A stretch of DNA of 64,000 bases. It comes from Paenochrobactrum pullorum. GTDB taxonomy: Bacteria > Pseudomonadota > Alphaproteobacteria > Rhizobiales > Rhizobiaceae. The stretch spans positions 1 through 64,000 of the forward strand of contig NZ_JBHEEH010000010.1 in NCBI RefSeq assembly GCF_041929845.1, given 5' to 3'. Shown here piece after piece: positions 26,868 through 35,839 of this stretch. Every line of letters starts with the position of its first letter. Positions within the stretch are counted from its first letter, which is position 1. The notes under the pieces were generated by a model, which was given only the letters and a program-made list of their open reading frames with translations, had not been told where the DNA came from and made no database searches. The position numbers and the translations under genes were made by a program.

Positions 26868-27408
26868 TACTGAAAACAAAACTGTGGTAACCCGTATAAC
26901 TTATTTGGAATTGGCGCAGCGTTTGGAATATACGCTGCCGGTTCCGGCCGGAGTTCGGCTGGCGATAATGCGGGCAAGTGATATGCCACTGCATTTCTAC
27001 CGTTATCTCTATACCCAAGTGGGCAAAGACTATAATTGGTGGTCAAGAGCAAGTGTTAGCGATGAAGAGTTGGCGGCATTTATTCATAGTGAAGACACTG
27101 AAATTCATGTGCTTTACGTGAATGGATCGCCTGCCGGTTTTTGTGAGTTGAATTTAAAAAATCTATCCGATCATGTTGAACTGGTATATTTTGGTCTGAT
27201 CGGAGATTTCCACGGGCGCGGTCTGTCTCGATTTTTTTTAAGTGAAGCGCTGAGTGCCGCATGGCTGCACGAGCCGAAAAAGTTGAAACTGCAAACCTGC
27301 TCGCTGGATAGTCCCAAAGCGTTGCAACTCTATCAACGGATGGGGTTTACAGCGACCGCTTGGCGAGAGGAAGAAGTGACATATCACCATGAGTCATCTC
27401 AACAATGA
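26860..27408 (+). CDS. GNAT family acetyltransferase
   Basis: A 182-residue GNAT protein. The acetyl-CoA-binding region is GLIGDFHGRGLSRFFLSEAL at about residues 109-128, followed by LDSPKALQLYQRMGF, the typical last strand-helix of the fold. The acceptor substrate is unknown. Its ATG overlaps the sseA 3' end, so it is the last gene of the cysteine operon. Confidence 0.85.
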   Translation: MPDTENKTVVTRITYLELAQRLEYTLPVPAGVRLAIMRASDMPLHFYRYLYTQVGKDYNWWSRASVSDEELAAFIHSEDTEIHVLYVNGSPAGFCELNLKNLSDHVELVYFGLIGDFHGRGLSRFFLSEALSAAWLHEPKKLKLQTCSLDSPKALQLYQRMGFTATAWREEEVTYHHESSQQ

Positions 27409-27444
27409 TTAGTCTGTCATAAAACTGGTTACAAAATGCCGGTT

Positions 27445-28224
27445 TTATGCGCTTTTCTGACGAATTTCAGTGACTATTTTGTCTGGATCAACACTGGTTT
27501 CACTAATAAATACAGAGCAATTGCGCCCTCTTTGTTTTGCAATGTAAAGAGCCTGATCGGCACGGCTTAGAATTTGTGAGTTGCTTTCATTCTTGGGGGC
27601 TGTCGTGCAGCCAATGCTGACTGTCAACGGATAAAGCATGTCTTCATCACTATAAAAATGCGTGGCATCCACTTCCGAGCGGATGCGATCGGCAACGCGT
27701 TTTGCCGTATCTCCGCTGGCATTAGGCAGAAAAACACAAAATTCCTCTCCGCCGATGCGTCCAACAAGATCGCCTTTGCGGGTGACATTTTCAATGGCAA
27801 ATGCGATGAGTTTGAGTGCTCTGTCACCGGTCGCATGGCCGAAATTGTCATTGATTGCTTTGAAATGATCGGCATCAATCATCAAAAAAGCACCGGTTTC
27901 AATGCGTGCACGGGCGATTTTTACCGCTTCAAATAAGGATTCCCGATTAAGTAAACCGGTCATATGGTCAATTTTGGCGCGCGCTTGTAATTCGGTATGG
28001 GCAATTTCAAGCAAATTATGTTGTTCGTTAAGCTGGCGATATTTAGTCAACAAAATGCACAGTGATGGAAACGCCGTTACAATAGGCAAAATAGCACTTA
28101 AAACAATCGCGGTTATACTAACCGGATTGCCGAGTACAACGCCTACCAGCCATGTAACCAGAACAGAAAGTGCGGTTACGGCTATGGTCACAAGGGCTGC
28201 TTTTAACAGCGTGGACTTTATCAT
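27445..28224 (-). CDS. Membrane-bound diguanylate cyclase (GGEEF)
   Basis: A 259-residue protein with two membrane helices (about residues 8-31 and 38-60), a short linker and a GGDEF domain. The active-site motif is GGEEF at 158-162. An RxxD product-inhibition site (RKGD, 149-152) lies five residues upstream, and DPLTG is replaced by DHMTGLLNR. It should make cyclic di-GMP. There is no obvious periplasmic sensor domain, as the inter-helix loop is very short. A paralogue with the same layout is at 41903-42649. Confidence 0.88.
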   Translation of the reverse strand: MIKSTLLKAALVTIAVTALSVLVTWLVGVVLGNPVSITAIVLSAILPIVTAFPSLCILLTKYRQLNEQHNLLEIAHTELQARAKIDHMTGLLNRESLFEAVKIARARIETGAFLMIDADHFKAINDNFGHATGDRALKLIAFAIENVTRKGDLVGRIGGEEFCVFLPNASGDTAKRVADRIRSEVDATHFYSDEDMLYPLTVSIGCTTAPKNESNSQILSRADQALYIAKQRGRNCSVFISETSVDPDKIVTEIRQKSA

Positions 28225-28474
28225 GACAACTTCTGTGTTTTTATAAACAGGAATGGTGCAATCATTTTATGTGCATGCGTGTTTTATTGCTGGCGTAATC
28301 AAAACCTACACACAACAAAAAATCCCGGAAGGCGGAGTATGATCATTGACGCTAACCATTTTTATTGATGCATCGTGAGATCACAGGCCGAATAGTCAGC
28401 AACAATTAAGTTCTAATCCTCCGACCTGCACTGGATGCAAAAATACGCCCCCTCCGGCAGATCAATACCCCTTA

Positions 28475-28870
28475 TCAGGACATCAGTAAAGCTACAAGTA
28501 TAAGTAGCAAGCCAAGCATGGACAAAACCCAGCAAAGGCTGCGAAATGGTCCTTGGCCGATGGCATAGAGCGGCAAATAGACGATACGCGCAACAAGATA
28601 AAGCCATGAACCTGTCAAAGTTAGCGTGCCGGTTTTGTCCGCGATATGTGCAATTAAAACGGCTGCGATAAAGAGCGGGAATGTTTCATAAAAATTCTTT
28701 TGCGCTCGTTGCAGGCGCCCCGTGACAAGGCCGACTGGTGGGCCTTGTTCATCTCGCGCACTCATATTATATTCCCGCCCTGTTTCACGGGTACGAAATG
28801 CGGCTGGCGCCAGAATATAGACAATGGCCAGAAAAAGAGAGGCCGTCAGCAAATAAAGCTCGGTGGTCAT
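28475..28870 (-). CDS. MAPEG family membrane protein
   Basis: A 131-residue four-helix protein of the MAPEG superfamily (related to microsomal glutathione S-transferases). Family features include a central GRLQRAQKNFYETFPLF segment and a later RIVYLPLYAIG. The bacterial members have no firmly assigned substrate. The start at ATG 28870 overlaps the stop of the CoA-transferase gene by four bases, so they are cotranscribed. Confidence 0.85.
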   Translation of the reverse strand: MTTELYLLTASLFLAIVYILAPAAFRTRETGREYNMSARDEQGPPVGLVTGRLQRAQKNFYETFPLFIAAVLIAHIADKTGTLTLTGSWLYLVARIVYLPLYAIGQGPFRSLCWVLSMLGLLLILVALLMS

Positions 28871-30381
28871 GCTTTATCCTTTGCCTGTTGTTTCAATTGC
28901 ATCGTGCCGTTTTGTCGACGATTGAGATGCCATGAAAAGGCTTCTTCCAAAAGGTGCGGCGTGTGGCCGCCACGCGCGCAGGCACGATCAAAATAATCAT
29001 TCAATTGTTCACGATAATCCGGGTGGGCACAATGATCAATAATCGTACGTGCACGCTCACGCGGGGCGAGGCCGCGCAAATCTGCCAGTCCCTGCTCGGT
29101 TACCAAAATATCCACATCATGTTCGTTGTGATCGACATGGGTAACCATCGGTACGATGGATGAAATCTGGCCATTTTTGGCAACGGACTTACTGACAAAA
29201 ATGGAAATATAAGCATTACGGGCAAAATCACCCGAACCACCAATACCATTCATCATGTGTGTGCCATCAACATGGGTGGAATTAACATTGCCGTAAATAT
29301 CAAATTCCAACGCCGTGTTGATCCCGATGATGCCCAGACGACGAATGACTTCCGGATGGTTGCTTATTTCCTGCGGGCGCAGGATCAGTCTGTTGCGATA
29401 AAGATCGAGATTATTATAAACGCGCTCGGCGTATGGCTGGCTGAGCGTGATTGATGATCCTGAAGCAAAATCAAGTTTGCCTGCATCGATCAAATCAAAG
29501 GTCGAATCTTGTAAAACCTCGCTATACATGCGCAGATTATGAAAAGGACTGTCAACAAATCCTTTCAAAACCGCATTGGCAATGCTGCCGATGCCTGCTT
29601 GCAAAGGGTTGAGGCTCATATTGAGACGGCCCTTTTGCACTTCATCTTCCATAAATTTGATCAGATGCTGTGCAATTGCCGATGTTTCATCATCAGTCGG
29701 TTCAACCGTCGAGGCACTGTCATATTCATTGGTAATGACAATGGCAGCTATTTTATCGATAGGGATCGGAATGTAAGGCGTGCCGACGCGACTGTTGCAA
29801 TCCATGACTGCGATCGGTTCACGCGATGGGCGCTTGGTCGGGATATAAATATCGTGCAAACCCTCCAGCTCAAGCGGATGGTTGAGATTGATTTCGACAA
29901 TGACTTTTTCAGCCAAAATGGCAAAGCTTGCTGAATTGCCGATTGAGGTCGTTGGAATAATCGCACCATCTTCATTGATGGCGAGTGCTTCGACGACAGC
30001 ATAATCAATAGGGCCGATTTGGTTTGAGCGCAATTGCTCAACTGTTTCGGAGAGGTGCTGGTCAATGAACATCACCTCGCCGCAGTTGATGGCGGCGCGC
30101 AAGGTTCGGTCGACCTGAAATGGCATGCGTTTTTTGAGAATCTTTGCTTCAGTTAAAATTTTATCAACGTCATGACCAAGCGACGCACCAGTAATCAATG
30201 TGATTTTAAACGGGTTTGTTTTGGCAAGTTCTGCCATTGCAACAGGAACGGCTTTAGCGTCGCCTGCACGGGTAAAACCGCTCATGCCGATAATCATGCC
30301 ATCTTTAATCAGGCTTGCCGCTTCCCGGGCTGAAACGATTTTGCTCATCAATGACTGATTGCGGATACGTTTTTCAAGCAT
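28867..30381 (-). CDS. Succinate:CoA transferase / acetyl-CoA hydrolase family
   Basis: A 504-residue class I CoA-transferase, the same length as succinyl-CoA:acetate CoA-transferase AarC. Glu288 in YSEVLQD is positioned like the catalytic Glu of that enzyme, and GIGGSGDFARNAY and VDHNEHDVDILVTEQG are conserved segments. It could move CoA between succinate and acetate or propionate. Which acid is used cannot be read from sequence. The frame extends nine codons upstream, but GGAAGG lies six bases before ATG 30381. Confidence 0.87.
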   Translation of the reverse strand: MLEKRIRNQSLMSKIVSAREAASLIKDGMIIGMSGFTRAGDAKAVPVAMAELAKTNPFKITLITGASLGHDVDKILTEAKILKKRMPFQVDRTLRAAINCGEVMFIDQHLSETVEQLRSNQIGPIDYAVVEALAINEDGAIIPTTSIGNSASFAILAEKVIVEINLNHPLELEGLHDIYIPTKRPSREPIAVMDCNSRVGTPYIPIPIDKIAAIVITNEYDSASTVEPTDDETSAIAQHLIKFMEDEVQKGRLNMSLNPLQAGIGSIANAVLKGFVDSPFHNLRMYSEVLQDSTFDLIDAGKLDFASGSSITLSQPYAERVYNNLDLYRNRLILRPQEISNHPEVIRRLGIIGINTALEFDIYGNVNSTHVDGTHMMNGIGGSGDFARNAYISIFVSKSVAKNGQISSIVPMVTHVDHNEHDVDILVTEQGLADLRGLAPRERARTIIDHCAHPDYREQLNDYFDRACARGGHTPHLLEEAFSWHLNRRQNGTMQLKQQAKDKA

Positions 30382-30616
30382 TCGAAACCTTCCGGTGCCG
30401 TCATTCAATTTTGACCGGCACGATATTCATGACACAAAATTAAGCTCTCTTTACAGAGATTATGTTCTTTTCTTGATTGTTAGATCGGCAATTCCGAAGC
30501 AGAATGCAATTGCTTTTGAAACTTAACGCCGTATTTCTTTTCTATCAATTAAATTAAAGTATTAGGTTTTTATAATAGCACTATGATTTATCGATAATAA
30601 AATCAGTTTTAGTAAA

Positions 30617-30648
30617 ATAAAAAAGGGATCACTTTGCAGTGATCCCTT
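30617..30648 (-). terminator. Terminator of the giant coiled-coil gene
   Basis: An 11-bp perfect stem (30623-30633 with 30638-30648) with a TTGC loop, followed in the minus direction by a run of Ts. It lies 24 bases beyond the stop of the 1536-residue gene on the minus strand. Confidence 0.9.
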
Positions 30649-30671
30649 CATTGTTAGGATGGCTGTATTGA

Positions 30672-33600
30672 TTAGCGCAAACGGCCGCTCGCATGGGCAA
30701 GCATTGTGTAAACCTTACCTGTGTCGGATGTCAGATATGACTGGGTCACCATCTGGTCACGATCACTGCGTGCTACGTCTTCAAGCAGACGCTGGAAGTC
30801 GTTCATATAGCGATCTACAGCGCGGCGGAATTCAGGCTCGTTTTCATATTTACGCTTGATCTCTGCAAATGTCTGTTCCCCCTTGGCAGTGTAGAGACGG
30901 CGCGAGAAGATATTACGTTCACCACGGCGATAACGGGTCCATAGATCAACCGCTGCTTCGTGATCAATTGCACGCGCAATATCCATTGAAAGTGAGTTCA
31001 GCGACTCTGTATTTTGTGTTGTTACACGGGGTGCCGCTGCTGGTTTGTCTTCCTCGCGCGATGCACGTGCCAGCAAATCCGAGACCCAACCGCGCGGTTT
31101 TTCATTGGTTGGCTGTGCAGGTTTGCTTGCAGTAAAGCTTGGCTGTGGAGCTGCTGTAACGCGTTCTTCACTTGAACGGGCAACCGGTGCTGCTGCTTCT
31201 TGATAGACCGGATTGCTGGCTGCAGCAGGAATCGCAGGGCGTGGTGCACGTGCCTGGCTGCGGTCTGCCTGATCGTCACCGACATCAACAAGACGACCCG
31301 ATTTATTGACGATCTGCGCCAGTTCTTTCAAGGCGTTAATCTGCTCGGAAACAGCCTTACGCATGGCAGTGGTGGATTCTTTTGCCTGTTCAGGCATGTC
31401 CAGTACACCACGCTGCAATTCACCACGGGTTTCTGTCAGTTCGACACGAATTTCAGTGGCTGTGCGGCGGATTTCGTCAGTTGCAGAAGCAAATTTCTGT
31501 GCAGCTTCTTCGACAAGGCTTGCAACGTTGTCACGCAGGTTTTCAGCCGATATACGTGTCTGGCCTTCGGCGCGTTCGAAGCTGTTGCTGACCAGTTTCT
31601 CGAAGGACTGCATCAGTTGCTGGATGGATTCTGACTTGGACACAAGACCGTTTGCCAGTTTGTCCAACGCTTCCTGGCGTTCCGACAATGTGCTTGTCAG
31701 GCCATTTTGTGCAGAATTGATCATTTCGGATGCAGAAGCCAGAACTTGACTATGAGCTTCAAAACGACCGGCAATGTCACCAATCTGCAGCAATGTATTG
31801 CCTGACAGTTCTCGTAAATGACCAAGATTATTATCGATCAATTGGGTTGAGGCGCTGAACATTTCAGCTGCTTTATAGGTATTTTGCGCAAAATTCGAAG
31901 TCGATTCGACCAGTTTTGTGTCGACATCGCTCAAGTTACGGGTTGCTGCATCAATCAGTTGCCCCAACTGGCCGTTTGAAGCCGAAAGACGATCAATAAG
32001 ATCACTGACGCCTTCGGAAAGACCGGTTTTGGCCTCCTGAACTGCGGCGATGGTATCAGCGGTACGATTTGCCAGAGCGTGAACGAGCGCCGCATTTTCC
32101 GCACGCAATCTGTCGGTTGCAGCATGGGTTGCTTCTTCAAGCTGCGAGGCAAGACCACGGCCGCTGTCGGCCAGGCGCTGAACGAGAGGTTCAGCAGTAT
32201 CAGCCAGAATATTGGTGATTTCCAGCGAGCGAGCTGCAAGAACTGCGTTGAGTTCACGGGTGCGTTCTTCAAGCGTTACAGCTGTTGTGTCAGTTACCTG
32301 TGCAATACGGGCTTCAACAGAACCAAGTTCCACTGTGATTTGCGAACCGATATCGCCGATACGTGTTGCAATCGCATCCGCACGTTCATTGAGACGAGCT
32401 TCTGTACCAGACAGATTGTCTTCAATACGGGCAGCAAACGCATCGCTGTGGCTGGCCAATGTATCGGTCGTTTTTGCAGCTGTATCGGCAATGCGTGCTT
32501 CGATAGCAGTGAGACCACCGGTCAGACGATTTTCGATATCATGCAGGCTCGAGGCCACTTCTGAAGCACGGCTATCAAGGCGCTGCTCGGTACCGCTCAT
32601 CGTGTCGATCAGGCGGGCACTGAATTCTGCACCGAACCCATCAAGCGTTTCACCAGCTTTGGCGGCTTCTTGTGAAAGGGTGCTGGCAGCTTCGACAATT
32701 TTCTCACGCAATGTGCTGGCAACCACACCCGCGCTTTGTTCAAGCGAGCGACGAACATTATCAACACCCATAGTGAGTGCTTTTTCCATAGTCAGGGTGC
32801 GCTCTGTGATGATGCCTGATTGGCTGTCAAACACGGAATTGATTTGTTCGTTGCTGTTTTCAATAGCCGCTTGCAGGTTGGTTGTGCGATTATAAATAGC
32901 TTCTTGATAGCCATCGAGTGACTGGCTCAGCGAAACGGAAGCTTCATTGATGGACGAGTGCAGGCGATGCGAGCCGTCTTCAATGTTACGCTCATGGTTT
33001 TCCAACACTTGTGCCAATGCAGAAGTGTTGCTGCTTAATGTTTGCGCTATAATGCCGACGCGTTCATCCAGCTGGCGGGCATGATCTTCAAAGCCTGCAC
33101 TCCATGCAGCCTTGCTTTCATTCATGATCAGTCCCATCGCCGTGTTACGCTCGTCGAGCATATTGACCAACGTGGCTTGTCCGCCTTGAATGGAGTTGCG
33201 GATTGCTGCAACGCGTTCATCAAGCACTTGAGCAAAGCTTTCGCGCTTTTCATTCAATGTTTCATTGAGAAGGCTGGTGCGTTCTTCCAAAGTCTGCGCC
33301 AGCAGATTTTGATTGCCCTCAAGTGCGCTCTGGATCGAGAGCATACGTTGATCAAGTGAACGGATATGATCTTCGAAATTCTGCCCCATCAAAGCATGGT
33401 TTTGTTCCATGGCCTGACGCAGCTCATTGGTGCGTTGTTCCAAAATGACTGCATGATTTTGCGAGGCATCGCTCAGCATATGCGCATTTTGTGAAACAGC
33501 CTGTTCGATATTGATGCTGTGTTGCGCCAGTGAATTGGCGTGTTCTTGAATGGCAGCTGCCACGCGGTCTGCTTCACTGCTGATTGAATCGGTGAAAGCA

Positions 33601-35282
33601 TCGCGGCTTTCCGCCAACTGACCAGCAAATGCAGCGGCTTTTTCGCTCAGCAATGTGCCAACGCCATGGGTGATGGTATTGAGATCATCACCGATTTTGG
33701 ATTTGGTTTCATCAATAATGGTGCTGATTGTCGCCCGACCACCAGAGAATGTGTCAGCAATTTCACGGGTACGTGCAATCAGATTTTCATTGATCTGACG
33801 TGAACGGGCTTCAAGAGCGGCATTGAGCTTCTCGGTGCTGGCATCCAGCGCATGGGCGCGGCTTTCAAACTCGCTGACCAGCGATGCGCCACGTTCGGTC
33901 AATGTATTATCCAGATTGGTCAGGCGCGTATCAAATTCGCTGACCATGGTATGGGTCGCATCACCAAGCAAGGTGGTAATGCTACTTGTACGTGTATCAA
34001 GGGCTTCGGTCAGTTTTTCCGTAATTGTGCGGGACTGCTCATCAATGGTGGTAATGCGTGAATCAAGAATTTCAGCAAAAGCCTGACCGGATGAAGTAAT
34101 ACCAGCCGCAATTGTACCGGTTTTGGTTTCAATCGCGTCAGTGATCGCACCGCCGCCCTCACGGATACCGTTGATCAGACGTTCACCGGTTTCAGATAAG
34201 ACTGAGTTCAGCTGTTCTGATGCCTCCAGAACATTGTCGCGGATGATGGTTGTCGCACTTGTCAACTCTTCCTTGAGCTGTTCATGGGCGCCGCTGATAG
34301 AGGAGCGCACACGTTCAGCATGGCTGACAACAGCTTCACGTTCATTGTTCAATTCGCCAACAAGTGAGCGAATACGGACTTCGTTATCGGAATAAGCGCG
34401 TTCCAGTTCATTCACTTCCGATTGAACCAGAGTTTCAAGCTCAACTGCACGTGCAAGAGTGCGCTCGATGCCTTCATTCATAGCGGCAACTTCACGGCGC
34501 ACAGCCTGACCGAGGTTTGAGACTCGGTCACCAGCCAGATTATCAGGTTCAGCCAGACGAAGCGCTGCCTCTGTCATGCGCCGCGCCGCTGACTGCATTT
34601 CCTGCGCACGGCGGATGAGCTGGGCAAAGCCCCAGAACATGACAATTGGAACGGCAACACCGGTTGCAACACCCAGTCCTGCGGGCGTGGCAAGAAAATC
34701 TCCAACGGATTTCAAAGAGGAGAAACCGCCGTTCAACGAACGGGCAAGCATGAAACCGCCTGCAGCCCATAAGGTGCTGACAGCAGTGGTTGTCCAGAAA
34801 ATCTTTGACGAGCGTTCAATAGCACGGCGCGAACTGAGCAGCCCTTCGCCACGCAAATCATCATTGGCAGGCTTGAGAGCAGAGGCACGCGGCGACGAGC
34901 TGACGGCAGAGGCTTGCGAGGTAACAAGCTCGGCATCAGAATTGTTTTTTGGCTCAGAGTTGGCAGCTTTGACGGTTGGTGGTGATGGCGGGGCAGGTGG
35001 TGCCGCAACTACGGCTATATCATCCGCACGGTCATTTGGTGTGGTGATTGCGGTTTCCGCTTCTTCTTTGCGTCCGGCCATGAGAGCGGCATTTTGCTCG
35101 CTGGCCAGTTCTTCTGCCGCGCGCGAAATCTGCAACTCCAGATCATCTAATGAGATGTCGTCATCAATGGCGTCGAGATCCATATCCAGGTCGAACCCGT
35201 CGTTAAAATCGATGTCGAGCGCCTTTTCCAGCGCTGCTTCGACTTCAAGGTCGATCTTTTGTGCTTTGGTAGATGTTGCCAT
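30672..35282 (-). CDS. Growth Pole Ring (GPR/RgsE)-like giant coiled-coil membrane protein
   Basis: A 1536-residue protein. Residues 1-60 are acidic (many Asp/Leu repeats) and 85-145 are Pro/Ala/Ser-rich. Two membrane helices follow at about 161-181 and 199-222. Residues 230 to about 1330 are continuous helical repeats of apolipoprotein/coiled-coil type, with recurring ALEERT- and DERxxxI-like units. A conserved globular end begins near 1440 (DLWTRYRRGERNIFSRRLY). Rhizobial proteins of this plan, described as kinesin-like or apolipoprotein-domain proteins, include GPR of Agrobacterium and RgsE of Sinorhizobium, which organise polar growth. This one is shorter than GPR as I recall it. Orthology is inferred from architecture. 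A terminator follows and aidB is divergent. Confidence 0.75.
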   Translation of the reverse strand: MATSTKAQKIDLEVEAALEKALDIDFNDGFDLDMDLDAIDDDISLDDLELQISRAAEELASEQNAALMAGRKEEAETAITTPNDRADDIAVVAAPPAPPSPPTVKAANSEPKNNSDAELVTSQASAVSSSPRASALKPANDDLRGEGLLSSRRAIERSSKIFWTTTAVSTLWAAGGFMLARSLNGGFSSLKSVGDFLATPAGLGVATGVAVPIVMFWGFAQLIRRAQEMQSAARRMTEAALRLAEPDNLAGDRVSNLGQAVRREVAAMNEGIERTLARAVELETLVQSEVNELERAYSDNEVRIRSLVGELNNEREAVVSHAERVRSSISGAHEQLKEELTSATTIIRDNVLEASEQLNSVLSETGERLINGIREGGGAITDAIETKTGTIAAGITSSGQAFAEILDSRITTIDEQSRTITEKLTEALDTRTSSITTLLGDATHTMVSEFDTRLTNLDNTLTERGASLVSEFESRAHALDASTEKLNAALEARSRQINENLIARTREIADTFSGGRATISTIIDETKSKIGDDLNTITHGVGTLLSEKAAAFAGQLAESRDAFTDSISSEADRVAAAIQEHANSLAQHSINIEQAVSQNAHMLSDASQNHAVILEQRTNELRQAMEQNHALMGQNFEDHIRSLDQRMLSIQSALEGNQNLLAQTLEERTSLLNETLNEKRESFAQVLDERVAAIRNSIQGGQATLVNMLDERNTAMGLIMNESKAAWSAGFEDHARQLDERVGIIAQTLSSNTSALAQVLENHERNIEDGSHRLHSSINEASVSLSQSLDGYQEAIYNRTTNLQAAIENSNEQINSVFDSQSGIITERTLTMEKALTMGVDNVRRSLEQSAGVVASTLREKIVEAASTLSQEAAKAGETLDGFGAEFSARLIDTMSGTEQRLDSRASEVASSLHDIENRLTGGLTAIEARIADTAAKTTDTLASHSDAFAARIEDNLSGTEARLNERADAIATRIGDIGSQITVELGSVEARIAQVTDTTAVTLEERTRELNAVLAARSLEITNILADTAEPLVQRLADSGRGLASQLEEATHAATDRLRAENAALVHALANRTADTIAAVQEAKTGLSEGVSDLIDRLSASNGQLGQLIDAATRNLSDVDTKLVESTSNFAQNTYKAAEMFSASTQLIDNNLGHLRELSGNTLLQIGDIAGRFEAHSQVLASASEMINSAQNGLTSTLSERQEALDKLANGLVSKSESIQQLMQSFEKLVSNSFERAEGQTRISAENLRDNVASLVEEAAQKFASATDEIRRTATEIRVELTETRGELQRGVLDMPEQAKESTTAMRKAVSEQINALKELAQIVNKSGRLVDVGDDQADRSQARAPRPAIPAAASNPVYQEAAAPVARSSEERVTAAPQPSFTASKPAQPTNEKPRGWVSDLLARASREEDKPAAAPRVTTQNTESLNSLSMDIARAIDHEAAVDLWTRYRRGERNIFSRRLYTAKGEQTFAEIKRKYENEPEFRRAVDRYMNDFQRLLEDVARSDRDQMVTQSYLTSDTGKVYTMLAHASGRLR

Positions 35283-35839
35283 CGCTATTTTACCTCGTAC
35301 TCATAAACTCTGTGAGAGCAGACGCGATTACGCGCGTCATACTTATCCCGCCATCTTGCATAGTACCGGCTTGCGAAGTTGAAGGAAATAGCGCAATCGC
35401 GCATTACCAAAAACTTTAAATAGAAGGTTAACGGAATAGTTCTGAATTTTCAAAAAGCCCAGAACAGATGGGTTTTCAGATTATTCCTGAATTGTGGAAA
35501 TCTTAAGATTGAATGTCGCACCGGCAGATAGAATGCGCGAAAAGGCGCATTTTAAGTATGATTATCAACGTATTTTATTAAGTGTATAGTAGTTTTAGCT
35601 TATATAATGCTTGTTCATTTTTGAACGAATAAAGGCAAAAACGATTCTGTGGATAGAAATTTCATGCTGGTTTTGTCGGCAATATTTTGCAGAAAAAAGC
35701 CGAAAACGGTTGAAATTCAACATTTCTATTATGTGGTTGCACATTATTAGCATTTTGAAGGCATCATAGCACACTAATAATTGCGACCAATGATGAATTT
35801 TTATCCGGACCAAGCGGCATTTCATCAAACTGTAAACGG
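35283..35839. other. Divergent intergenic region between the GPR-like gene and aidB
   Basis: This 557-base AT-rich stretch has no supported gene. It must contain the promoters of two divergent transcription units. No clear operator or structured RNA was recognised. Confidence 0.5.

Noticed and set aside
34576..35382. 268-codon plus-strand frame opposite the giant coiled-coil gene
   Set aside because: Low-complexity Ser/Arg-rich shadow of the repeat region, no start signal; the same applies to 32212-32895 and 31306-31749.
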